Assembly: GCF_000423665.1 (NCBI RefSeq)
Contig: NZ_AUIK01000001.1
Location: 500,422 to 564,421, forward strand
Origin: Solirubrobacter soli DSM 22325
Lineage (GTDB): Bacteria; Actinomycetota; Thermoleophilia; Solirubrobacterales; Solirubrobacteraceae
DNA length: 64,000 nt
Direction: 5' to 3'
This document shows, one piece after another, positions 17,585-25,246 of the stretch. The translations under genes and the position numbers were made by a program. The notes below the pieces were generated by a model that did no database searches, was not told the origin of the DNA, and saw only the letters and a list, made by a program, of their open reading frames with translations. Within the stretch, counting starts at the first letter, position 1. The number at the start of each line of letters is the position of its first letter.

Positions 17585-18502
17585 ATGGAGCTCCGACACC
17601 TGCGCACGATCGTCGCCGTCGCCCGGCACCGCTCCCTCACCAAGGCGGGGGACGAGCTCTTCCTCACGCAGTCCGCGGTCTCGCAGCAGATCCGGCGGCT
17701 CGAGGACGAGTTGGACGTCGAGATCTTCCGGCGCACCAGCCGCCGGGTGGAGCCGACGCACGCCGGCCGGGTCATCCTCGCCCACGCCGAGCGCGTGCTG
17801 GCCGAGGTCGACGCACTGCACGGTGAGCTCGAGGAGCTGACCGGCCTCTTGACCGGCCAGCTCCGTATCGGCGGTATGTACCCCACCGGGCGGTTCGACC
17901 TCTTCGACGTCCTCGCGGAGTTCCGCGGCGCGTACCCGGGCGTCGCGATCCACATGGTCGAGGGGACGCAGGACGACACCCTCGACGCCCTGCGCGCCGA
18001 CGACCTCGACTGCGCGTTCATCGCCCTGGACCCCGATTCGCTCGACCGCGAGTTCGGCGCGACGATGATCTGGACCGACGAGCTCGTGGTCGCGCTGCCG
18101 GTCGGACACCCGCTGGCCGCCTCCGACAGCGTCAGCTTCGAGCAGCTCGCGTCGGAGGATCTGATCTCCTACCGCGAGAACTCGGCGATGCGCCGCCGGC
18201 TCGAACGCAAGATGGCCGAGGCGGGCGTCGAGCCGCGCAACGCCTTCGTCTGCACCGAGATGGCCGCCGTCCGGGCGCTGGCGAGCAAGGGCCTGGGCGT
18301 CGCGGTGATCCCGCGCTCGACCGCCGAGGAGGCCGGGCCTCCGATCGAGCTGCGCCCGATGGCGCCGGAGCCGCTCACGTGGCCGGTCGCGCTCGTCTGG
18401 CGCGCCGACCGCCGCCAGAGCGCGGCGGGCAAGGCGTTCCTCCAGGTCGCGCGCGAGTACGCGCAGCAGTCGAACCGCCCGCACCTGCGCGCGGCGGCCT
18501 GA
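17585..18502 (+). CDS. LysR family transcriptional regulator
   Basis: From ATG 17585 (MELRHLRTIVAVARHRSLTK) the product is 305 residues, the family's standard length. Residues 1-60 are the winged helix-turn-helix with AGDELFLTQSAVSQQIRRLE. Residues about 88-290 are the two-lobed effector-binding domain starting GQLRIGGMYPTGRFDLFDVL. An alternative start at 17561 adds eight residues and lacks support. It is divergent from the ThuA/dehydrogenase gene across a 340-bp AT-rich intergenic region, the classical arrangement for a LysR activator and its target, so sugar or sugar-acid sensing is a reasonable inference. Confidence 0.9.
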   Translation: MELRHLRTIVAVARHRSLTKAGDELFLTQSAVSQQIRRLEDELDVEIFRRTSRRVEPTHAGRVILAHAERVLAEVDALHGELEELTGLLTGQLRIGGMYPTGRFDLFDVLAEFRGAYPGVAIHMVEGTQDDTLDALRADDLDCAFIALDPDSLDREFGATMIWTDELVVALPVGHPLAASDSVSFEQLASEDLISYRENSAMRRRLERKMAEAGVEPRNAFVCTEMAAVRALASKGLGVAVIPRSTAEEAGPPIELRPMAPEPLTWPVALVWRADRRQSAAGKAFLQVAREYAQQSNRPHLRAAA

Positions 18503-18561
18503 CATCCCGCGGGATCGCGCGCGCATGCGGGCGCGCGGATCTGGCATAGGATCGCCTCACC

Positions 18562-19188
18562 ATGGAACTGAACCTCGATGTGTTCAGCCAGTTCACCCGG
18601 CTCGTCCGCGAGCTCATCGCGATCGTGCAGGAGCCGGCCGACCGCCGGCGCGAGCGGCGCAAGGAGTTCCTGAACAACGAGATCGCCCCGGCACATGCGG
18701 CGATGCAGGCGATCCACCGCGACTACACGGAGACGTTCACGGAGTTGTTGGGTCTCCTGCAGTCTGGCGACGATTGGCAGCGGACGATCGAGCTGCTTAA
18801 GACGCGGCGCCTCGTCTTCGTCACGCAGCGCGCGGACATCAGGGGGTTCGCGGCCGCGCTCGCTGACGTCAAGAAGCGCGGCGGCTACGTCAAGGAACGC
18901 GAACTGAACGCGTTCGAGAAGTACGTCAACGCGATTCTCGAGTACCTCCGCCAGGCCAGCCCGGCGGACGCACGGGTCAGCTGGTACAGCCACTTCATCG
19001 AGCATTTCGAGTTCCTCGTGGAGCACGAGAAGACCCCGTACGGCTTTTACGAGGGCATCTCGACCTCGAAGCCTCCGGCGGAGATCGTCAAGAGCGCGTA
19101 CGCGGACGCGGTGCACAGGGACATCCCGGAGGCGTGGGCGGAGTATTCGACCGCGTACCACAACTTGGAGCTGGAACTCACGCGCTGA
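18562..19188 (+). CDS. Helical protein of unknown function, first gene of candidate conflict cassette
   Basis: The 208-residue product is not recognised. It is predominantly helical and charged, with Arg/Glu-rich N-terminal helices (EPADRRRERRKEFLNNEIAP), a HRDYTETFTELLGLL segment, and an aromatic C-terminal half (SWYSHFIEHFEFLVEHEKT, GFYEGISTS). There is no signal peptide or membrane helix. Codon use seems slightly less GC-biased than neighbouring genes. It lies 59 bp after the LysR gene and 70 bp before the next plus-strand gene. Membership of the cassette rests only on strand and proximity. Confidence 0.65.
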   Translation: MELNLDVFSQFTRLVRELIAIVQEPADRRRERRKEFLNNEIAPAHAAMQAIHRDYTETFTELLGLLQSGDDWQRTIELLKTRRLVFVTQRADIRGFAAALADVKKRGGYVKERELNAFEKYVNAILEYLRQASPADARVSWYSHFIEHFEFLVEHEKTPYGFYEGISTSKPPAEIVKSAYADAVHRDIPEAWAEYSTAYHNLELELTR

Positions 19189-19258
19189 CAATCCGTGCAC
19201 GCGGGTTCGTGAGCAATTAGGGTCGGCTGACAGGGACGATCGACCCAGGCGGTGCGTG

Positions 19259-19615
19259 ATGGCGAACTTCAACTTCAGCAACTTCTCCGTCGGACGAGAT
19301 CAGTTCAACGTCGCCGGCGATCTGACCTTGCATTCCGGCAGCTCGCCCGCCGAGGTGGTGCAGGCGATCCACGCGGCCCAGGCGGAGCTCGACAAGGAGA
19401 GCGAGATCGGGGACGCCGAGAAGGCCGCGATCCGGCAGGACCTCGCCGAAGCCGAGCAGCTCGCGCACGACCCCCAGGCCAATCGCGACGAGTTGAAGGA
19501 GAAGCTCGGCCGAGCGCAAGGACGGCTCGATGCCCTCAAGGGCGTGGCGGGCAGTGCGCTCGCTGTCGGCAAGGCGGTCGCGGCGATCGCCGCGTGGGCT
19601 GGACTCGCGCTGTAG
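19259..19615 (+). CDS. Small GRDQFNVAGD-motif protein with hydrophobic C-terminus (candidate effector)
   Basis: From ATG 19259 (GTG 19256 is in frame just before it) the product is 118 residues. The N-terminus reads NFNFSNFSVGRDQFNVAGDL. Short Gly/Asp/Asn strands of this kind (VxGDQxNVxGD) occur at the N-termini of small proteins and STAND NTPases in actinobacterial conflict systems and may be amyloid-like or adaptor motifs. Residues about 28-90 form an amphipathic coiled-coil (EVVQAIHAAQAELDKESEIG). The last about 22 residues are hydrophobic (AVGKAVAAIAAWAGLAL), long enough to insert in a membrane. I infer a small membrane-active effector or signalling adaptor. The stop is nine bases before the next start. 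Confidence 0.7.
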   Translation: MANFNFSNFSVGRDQFNVAGDLTLHSGSSPAEVVQAIHAAQAELDKESEIGDAEKAAIRQDLAEAEQLAHDPQANRDELKEKLGRAQGRLDALKGVAGSALAVGKAVAAIAAWAGLAL

Positions 19616-19624
19616 GCGCCGGGC

Positions 19625-20602
19625 ATGGCCCTCGATTGGGAGCAGATCGCGGAGCGGCTCGCCGAGCTCGCCGGCACCGTCGACGACACGATGCGCCCAA
19701 ACGTCGAGCTCTTGCAGCGCGCCATGAGCGCCCGCGCGTACGACGTCGACGCGATGAACGTCCTTCTCGTCCAGCTGGAGTCGCGGCTGGCGCCGCCCGG
19801 CCAGGCCCCGGTCACGTTCGACTTCGGGAACTTCTCGACCGAACAGCAGATCAACATCGGCAACGCGGTCTTCAACACCGTCCCGAAAGCGCCGGACGAG
19901 CCGCAGCCGGTCGTCGCACCCGTGGTCGTCGTGGCGATGGATCGCGGCGAGGCCGAGGCCCTCGTCGCCGGGAGCGCGTTCGACAGCCTCCCCGACCAGC
20001 TGCGCGAGCACTTCGACCAGTTCCAGCAACTGCTGGTCGACGAAGGCCTCGACGACTGGCTGGACCGCTACGGCGACGCCGCGACGGACTGGCGCCCGTT
20101 CGCCGCCGCCGGGCCGACCGTGGATGAGCTGGTCCGGGCCACGTTCGAGGTCGTCAACACGATTGAGCGCTACGCGCCCGCGATCGAGCCGGACATCCTC
20201 GACATCCGGTCGGTCGTCGATGACCGGCTGCGACTGCGGCGGCTGCGGCGACAGTGCCTCGTGATCATCGACAGCCTGTCGATGCGCCACCCCCAGGTGC
20301 AGGCGCGCTTCCACCGGTCTTTGCTGGACGCGTACCCGACGACCGCGGTCGTGGCGATCGCGCCGGTGCCGGCGGCGTTCGTCGCCGGCCGCGAGCTATC
20401 GGTCTACGTGCCGGCCATGCGCCTCGCCGACCTCGAGTACGCGCGCCGGCAAGCCGACCCGGACGAGGACTACGGGACGTGCTCGGAGACCGCTGACAGC
20501 AACCAGTTCGAGCAGTGGTTGCGGAGCCGGATCAGGACGATGTCCGTCGACCTCGACGTGCGGAGCGGAATCGTCCGCCACATGCGGGTCGGCCGGCAGT
20601 GA
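19625..20602 (+). CDS. NFS-motif protein with putative alpha/beta domain, third gene of candidate conflict cassette
   Basis: The 325-residue protein has an N-terminal helical part (about 1-55), then a motif at about residues 60-82, TFDFGNFSTEQQINIGNAVF. It echoes the N-terminus of the preceding small protein (FxFxNFSxxxQxNxG). The C-terminal half, after helices with HFDQFQQLLVDEGLDDWLDR, has an alternating strand/helix pattern (QCLVIIDSLSMRH, TTAVVAIAPVPAAF, LSVYVPAMRLADLEY) resembling a Rossmann-like or P-loop-less partner domain. I do not recognise a family. Its TGA overlaps the GTG of the ATPase gene (20599-20602), so the two are translationally coupled and probably form a complex. Confidence 0.7.
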   Translation: MALDWEQIAERLAELAGTVDDTMRPNVELLQRAMSARAYDVDAMNVLLVQLESRLAPPGQAPVTFDFGNFSTEQQINIGNAVFNTVPKAPDEPQPVVAPVVVVAMDRGEAEALVAGSAFDSLPDQLREHFDQFQQLLVDEGLDDWLDRYGDAATDWRPFAAAGPTVDELVRATFEVVNTIERYAPAIEPDILDIRSVVDDRLRLRRLRRQCLVIIDSLSMRHPQVQARFHRSLLDAYPTTAVVAIAPVPAAFVAGRELSVYVPAMRLADLEYARRQADPDEDYGTCSETADSNQFEQWLRSRIRTMSVDLDVRSGIVRHMRVGRQ

Positions 20603-23571
20603 TCTACACGTTCTACTCGTTCAAGGGCGGCGTCGGCCGCTCGATGGCGCTCGCCAACGTCGCAGAGCTCCTGGTCAGGCGTGGGCTGCACGTGCTGATG
20701 GTCGACATGGACCTCGAGGCGCCCGGGCTCGAGCGGTTCTTCGACGGGAAGGACTACCTCGTCACGCCGGAGGAGGTGCAGGAGCGTCGCGGGATCGTCG
20801 ACCTGCTCCACTCATACAAGGAACTGCGCTCACTGCCGCGGATCGGAGAACCGCCGCCCGCCGAACCCGGCCAACCGCCGTTCCCGGTGGAGCCGCTGAA
20901 GGAGTTCATCGTCCCGCTCACGCTTCCCCGCAGCGGCAGCCTGCAGCTGCTGCCGTCCGGCCGCCGGGCGAGCGGCGCGTACGCCACGTACGCGGAGCGG
21001 GTCCAGCGCTTCGACTGGAACGAGTTCTACCTGCGCTGGGACGGCGAGGTCTTCTTCGACTGGTTCAGGAACGAGGCGCTCAGCAGCGTCGACGTCGTGC
21101 TGATCGACAGCCGAACAGGAGTCACCGAGCTTAGCGGCGTCTGCACGTTCCACCTCGCCGACGCCGTGGTCATGTGCGTCGCGCCGAACCGCCAGAACCT
21201 CGACGGATGCGTGCTGATCGCCGAGAGTCTTCGGGCCCCCGGACTGGTCAGCGAAGGGCGGCGCGGGCGGCCGCTCGACGTGGTCGCGGTGCCGTGCCGG
21301 ATCGACAACAGCGAGAGCGAGCTGCTGGACGAGTTCGCCCGCCAGTTCGCGACTCGCCTCGAGCCTCACGTCACCCGCGGGTTGACCTTCGAGAACTCGC
21401 TGTTCATCGACCTGAAGATCCCGTACGTCCCGGCGTATGCGTTCCGGGAGTCACTGTCGGTCCTCGAGCCCGACCGCGCGGTCGCCGCGGACATGTCCGC
21501 CGCCTATGGCCGCCTCGCCGCGACGCTCGTCGCGCTCGCGCCCAGCACGAGCCGGATCTCCCGGCAGTTCCACCAGGCAGATAGCGGACTTTCGCGGGAG
21601 GGCGCCGCCACGGTCGAGGGGTTCGTCCCGCGCGACTGGGCGCTCGATCAGGTCGCCGGCTGGTTGGCGACGACGGCGGACCCCGTGCTCCTGGTGACGG
21701 GCGAGCCGGGGTCCGGCAAGACGACGCTTGCGCGCTGGATCGCCGATGAGGCGCGCACCGGCGAGCGCCTCGACGCCCGCCTCGCCTACTTCCACAGCTG
21801 CGGACCCGACGACCTCGGCAGCCTCGACGCGCGCCAGTTCGTGCAGCGACTCGCCGGCGCGCTGGGCGCGGCCGACCCCACCTACGCACAAGCGATCCGC
21901 TACCAGCAGGGTCCCGACATCCGCGTGGTCGCCAGCGAGCAGATCAGCGCCACGAGCACGGGAGACGTGCGGGTCGTCGACATCGCGATCGGCGACATCC
22001 CGGCCGAGGTCGCGTTCCACGAGCTCATCTGGAAGCCGCTGCAGCTGGTCCACCTCCAGCAGCCGCTGCTGATCGTCGTCGACGGTCTGGAGTCCGCGAC
22101 CGGCTTGACCGGCGACAAGTCGCTGCTCGATCTCCTCGCGCGTGTCGAGGTCAGGCCGATCGGTCCCGGAATCCGCTGGCTCATCACGTCGCGGCCGGAC
22201 CTGCGCGTGTTGCGTGCGCTGCCCGGCCGGCGCATCGACCTCAGCGCCGAGCCGTTCGCCAGCGCCGACCTGCACCACTATGTGGAGCGCCGCGCCGGCG
22301 CCCTCAGCGCCGGCGACCTCATCGACGACATCGTGCACCGCTCCGGGGGCAACTTCCTCTACGCGCGCCTCTTGCTCGACGGCGTGGCGGAGGGTCACCT
22401 CATCACGGACACGCCGAGCGACCTGATCGCGTTCTACCGGCGTGAGCTGACCGGGTTGTTCGGGTCAACGCACGACGACACCGCGTTGATCGGGGTGCTG
22501 ACCGTCGCGCGGGCGCCGCTGCGCCCGAAGGAGCTGGCGGCCATCGTCCGCAAGCCGATCTCGCGGATCGACGCCACGCTCGAGCGATGGGCGCAGTTCC
22601 TGGTCGTCGACTCCAAGCGCGGCGTGCAGTTCTTCCACGACTCGTTCCGCGAGTTCCTGCTCGACGACCCGTCCTTCGGGATCTACGCGGACGAGTCCCA
22701 CGAGGCGATCATCGACTACCTGCTCGAGGACGCCGAGACGGCGTGGAGCTCGAGCCGGACGCCGTACGCCGTCGCGCATCTGCTCCAGCATCTGTTCGCG
22801 GTCATCGCCATCACGCCGGACCGGGAGGTACGGGAAACACGGGCGAGGAACGTGACAGAGGTCCTCTCGGACCCGGACTTCCTGCTGGCCAAGGTCACGC
22901 ACGTAGGGCCGGCGTCAATTGTCGACGACGTCGTGGCCGGCGTCGCCGCCTGCGCGGAGCTGAGTCGTGTCGACGGAGTGGCCGACCGGCTACGCGGCGA
23001 CCTCTCGGACCTCGAAGCCGATCTTCTCGATAGCGTCGCGGAAGGCTCGTTCGAAGCCATCACGGCCCGCCTCAGCCGGCACGGAGCCCGCATCTACGGG
23101 GACGCGTACGAGGAGCTGCGTGCGACCGAGCCCCCCAGCGGCCCGCGCACCGCGCGGATGAACGCGCTCGTGGGCGAACTCCGCCAGCTGGCTCGGCACG
23201 GCCTCGGTGAAGGCCTCGACATCGCGCAGATGCTGCGCGGCGGGCAAGGCGAGGCGATCGTGGCCTTGGCCGTGCTCCGCGTCCGCGCCGACCCTGGGCA
23301 GATCGAGGGCGTCTCCTGGATCATCGCCAGGTCTCGCACGGCGTTCGAGCAGTATCAGGCGCTCGACGTCGCCAGCCAGCTGTTGCCGCTCTTGTCGGCG
23401 ACCGAGCGCGCGGTCTTGCGCGACGCCCTGGAGGGAGAGCTCCGCGACGTCCGCCAACTGGGCGCTATGAAGGACCGCTCCCGCGGCCCGCGGATCCTCG
23501 ACCTGATCTCCCGCCTCCTGGAACGGGAGGAGGACGTCAGATCAGGAGATAGGTCACCCCGCACACGGTGA
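20599..23571 (+). CDS. KGGVGR-motif variant ParA-like ATPase fused to STAND-type NTPase
   Basis: Starting at GTG 20599, overlapping the previous stop, the product is 990 residues. Residues 1-300 are a MinD/ParA-like ATPase: FYSFKGGVGRSMALANVAEL has K9 of the deviant Walker A but Arg14 where KGGVGKT has Lys, the hallmark of KGGVGR-variant ATPases. VLMVDMDLEAPGLERFF follows. Residues about 340-620 are a second NTPase with Walker A GEPGSGKTT (368-376), Walker B-like LIVVDGLES (about 490), a sensor Arg region TSRPDLRVLRAL, and DIVHRSGGNFLYARLLLDGV typical of STAND/NACHT lids. The remaining 370 residues are helical, without a repeat or effector domain I recognise. Such fusions occur in actinobacterial conflict systems as sensors or regulators. 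Its 3' end overlaps the convergent transporter gene by 35 bp. Confidence 0.85.
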   Translation: MIYTFYSFKGGVGRSMALANVAELLVRRGLHVLMVDMDLEAPGLERFFDGKDYLVTPEEVQERRGIVDLLHSYKELRSLPRIGEPPPAEPGQPPFPVEPLKEFIVPLTLPRSGSLQLLPSGRRASGAYATYAERVQRFDWNEFYLRWDGEVFFDWFRNEALSSVDVVLIDSRTGVTELSGVCTFHLADAVVMCVAPNRQNLDGCVLIAESLRAPGLVSEGRRGRPLDVVAVPCRIDNSESELLDEFARQFATRLEPHVTRGLTFENSLFIDLKIPYVPAYAFRESLSVLEPDRAVAADMSAAYGRLAATLVALAPSTSRISRQFHQADSGLSREGAATVEGFVPRDWALDQVAGWLATTADPVLLVTGEPGSGKTTLARWIADEARTGERLDARLAYFHSCGPDDLGSLDARQFVQRLAGALGAADPTYAQAIRYQQGPDIRVVASEQISATSTGDVRVVDIAIGDIPAEVAFHELIWKPLQLVHLQQPLLIVVDGLESATGLTGDKSLLDLLARVEVRPIGPGIRWLITSRPDLRVLRALPGRRIDLSAEPFASADLHHYVERRAGALSAGDLIDDIVHRSGGNFLYARLLLDGVAEGHLITDTPSDLIAFYRRELTGLFGSTHDDTALIGVLTVARAPLRPKELAAIVRKPISRIDATLERWAQFLVVDSKRGVQFFHDSFREFLLDDPSFGIYADESHEAIIDYLLEDAETAWSSSRTPYAVAHLLQHLFAVIAITPDREVRETRARNVTEVLSDPDFLLAKVTHVGPASIVDDVVAGVAACAELSRVDGVADRLRGDLSDLEADLLDSVAEGSFEAITARLSRHGARIYGDAYEELRATEPPSGPRTARMNALVGELRQLARHGLGEGLDIAQMLRGGQGEAIVALAVLRVRADPGQIEGVSWIIARSRTAFEQYQALDVASQLLPLLSATERAVLRDALEGELRDVRQLGAMKDRSRGPRILDLISRLLEREEDVRSGDRSPRTR

Positions 23572-25189
23572 TCAGGCACACCGCGAGCACGGGCGCCCCG
23601 AAGCGGGCGAAGACCGCGCCGGTGTAACCGCCCGGCTGCATGACCATCAGGTTGGACTGGTGGCTGAACGGGTTCAGCAGCGTGAACGAGACGCAGGTGC
23701 CGACCAGGGCGAGGATCGTCACCGGGTCGACGTGCATGTCCCGCGCGACGGCGATCGCGACCGGGGTCACGATCGAGGCCGTGGCCGCGTTGGTGACGAG
23801 GTTGGTCATCACGGTGGTCGTGACCGCCAGGACGACGACCAGCGCGAAAGGCCCGCCGGAGAGTGAGGAGATCGCGTCCGCGATCTCGCCCGCGAGGCCT
23901 GATTCGACCACGATCGCGCCGAGCCCGATCGACCCGGCGAGCACACCCAGGACCTTCGGCTCCAGCGCCCGCGCCGCCGCGCCCGGCGTCAGGACCCCCG
24001 TGATCACCATCAGCACGGCGCCGCCGGTGGCGGCGACCTCCGCCGGGGTCAGGCCGAACGACGCGGCGACGATCACCGCGAGCAGCACCGCGAGCGCGAC
24101 GCCGGTCTTCCGCGGCTGCGGCGCGCGGCTCCCGCCGCCGTGCAGGAGCGCGATGGCGGGGTTGCGCTCGACGGCGTCGGCGCTGTCGGCGGCGATGAAG
24201 CACGTGGCGCCCGGGATCAGCTCGGACTCGTGCAGGGGCTTGGGGCTGCGCGCGGCGATGATCCGCAGCGAGCCGTCGCGCTCGAGGTCGTGGAGCGAGC
24301 CGTACTCCCCCGTGCCGACGCTGACGGCGAACAGCCGGTGCGCCGCCATCCCGAACAGCGGCGTCCGCCAGATCGCGTCGATGCCCTCCTCGGTCGCGGC
24401 GAACACGAGCACGTCGCCGGCCTCGATCAGCGCGTCCGGGGCGAGGTGCTCGCCCCAGCGCTGGATGCCCACGAGGTCGAACTCCTGCGTCTGGAGGATC
24501 CCGAGGTCGGCCGCGCGGCGGTTCTCCGCGCGCGCGGGTGAAGTGATCTCGATCTCGACCCGCCACTCCTTGGTCGGGGTCGAGGTGTCGCGCTCGCCGC
24601 GCAGGCTGCTCGGTCCGGCGAGGTAGATGACGAGCCAGCCAACGAGCGCGACCGGCAGCGCGACCGCCGCGAACGACAGCATGCTCATCTCGACGTCGCG
24701 CTGTCCGGCGATGCCCGCGATCACGAGGTTCGAGCTCGTGCCGATCAACGTCACCGACCCCGCGAGCGTGGTGACGTGCGCGAGTGGGAGGAGCACCGAT
24801 CGCGCCGGGATCTCCCGCGTCTGCTCGAGCTGCCGGGTCGCCGGGATCAACATCGCCACCAGCGGGGTCGTGTTGATCAGCGCCGAGGCGACCCCGATCG
24901 GCAGCGACAGCCGCCGAACGACCTGCCGCGCGGTCCGGGTCGAGGCCAGCAGCGCCCAGGTCGCGCGCGAGACGACGCCGGTCTGCACCACCCCCTTCGC
25001 GATCACCAGCATCGCCGCCACCGTGATCACGCCGGCGTTGCTGAGCCCCGCCGCCAGCTCGCTGGGCTCGGCCAGGCCGAGAATCCCCGCCAGGACGAGC
25101 GCGGCGAGCAGCGCCACGATCGGATCGACCCAACCGGCCGCCATGACGACCAGCGTCACGGTGACCAGCACGGCGGCCACGTAGATCAT
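23537..25189 (-). CDS. SLC13-type anion permease with two TrkA-C domains
   Basis: The product from ATG 25189 is 550 residues. It is an ion-transporter-superfamily membrane protein: about five N-terminal helices starting MIYVAAVLVTVTLVVMAAGW, a helical hairpin motif (NTTPLVAMLIPA), and LAGSVTLIGTSSNLVIAGIA. A cytoplasmic insert at about residues 205-340 carries two RCK_C/TrkA-C-like domains (SPARAENRRAADLGILQTQE; FAVSVGTGEY). The C-terminal half repeats the transporter unit with TNLVTNAATASIVTPVA and LLNPFSHQSNLMVM. The architecture is that of DASS/SLC13 sulfate, dicarboxylate or phosphate carriers. The exact substrate cannot be read from sequence. It is divergent from the GGDEF/EAL gene with a 57-bp gap. 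Confidence 0.85.
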   Translation of the reverse strand: MIYVAAVLVTVTLVVMAAGWVDPIVALLAALVLAGILGLAEPSELAAGLSNAGVITVAAMLVIAKGVVQTGVVSRATWALLASTRTARQVVRRLSLPIGVASALINTTPLVAMLIPATRQLEQTREIPARSVLLPLAHVTTLAGSVTLIGTSSNLVIAGIAGQRDVEMSMLSFAAVALPVALVGWLVIYLAGPSSLRGERDTSTPTKEWRVEIEITSPARAENRRAADLGILQTQEFDLVGIQRWGEHLAPDALIEAGDVLVFAATEEGIDAIWRTPLFGMAAHRLFAVSVGTGEYGSLHDLERDGSLRIIAARSPKPLHESELIPGATCFIAADSADAVERNPAIALLHGGGSRAPQPRKTGVALAVLLAVIVAASFGLTPAEVAATGGAVLMVITGVLTPGAAARALEPKVLGVLAGSIGLGAIVVESGLAGEIADAISSLSGGPFALVVVLAVTTTVMTNLVTNAATASIVTPVAIAVARDMHVDPVTILALVGTCVSFTLLNPFSHQSNLMVMQPGGYTGAVFARFGAPVLAVCLITVCGVTYLLI

Positions 25190-25246
25190 CGTGCGCACAC
25201 GATAAGTGGGCTCAAGGCGGGTCGTCGCGAGCCGATCCACGGGGGT

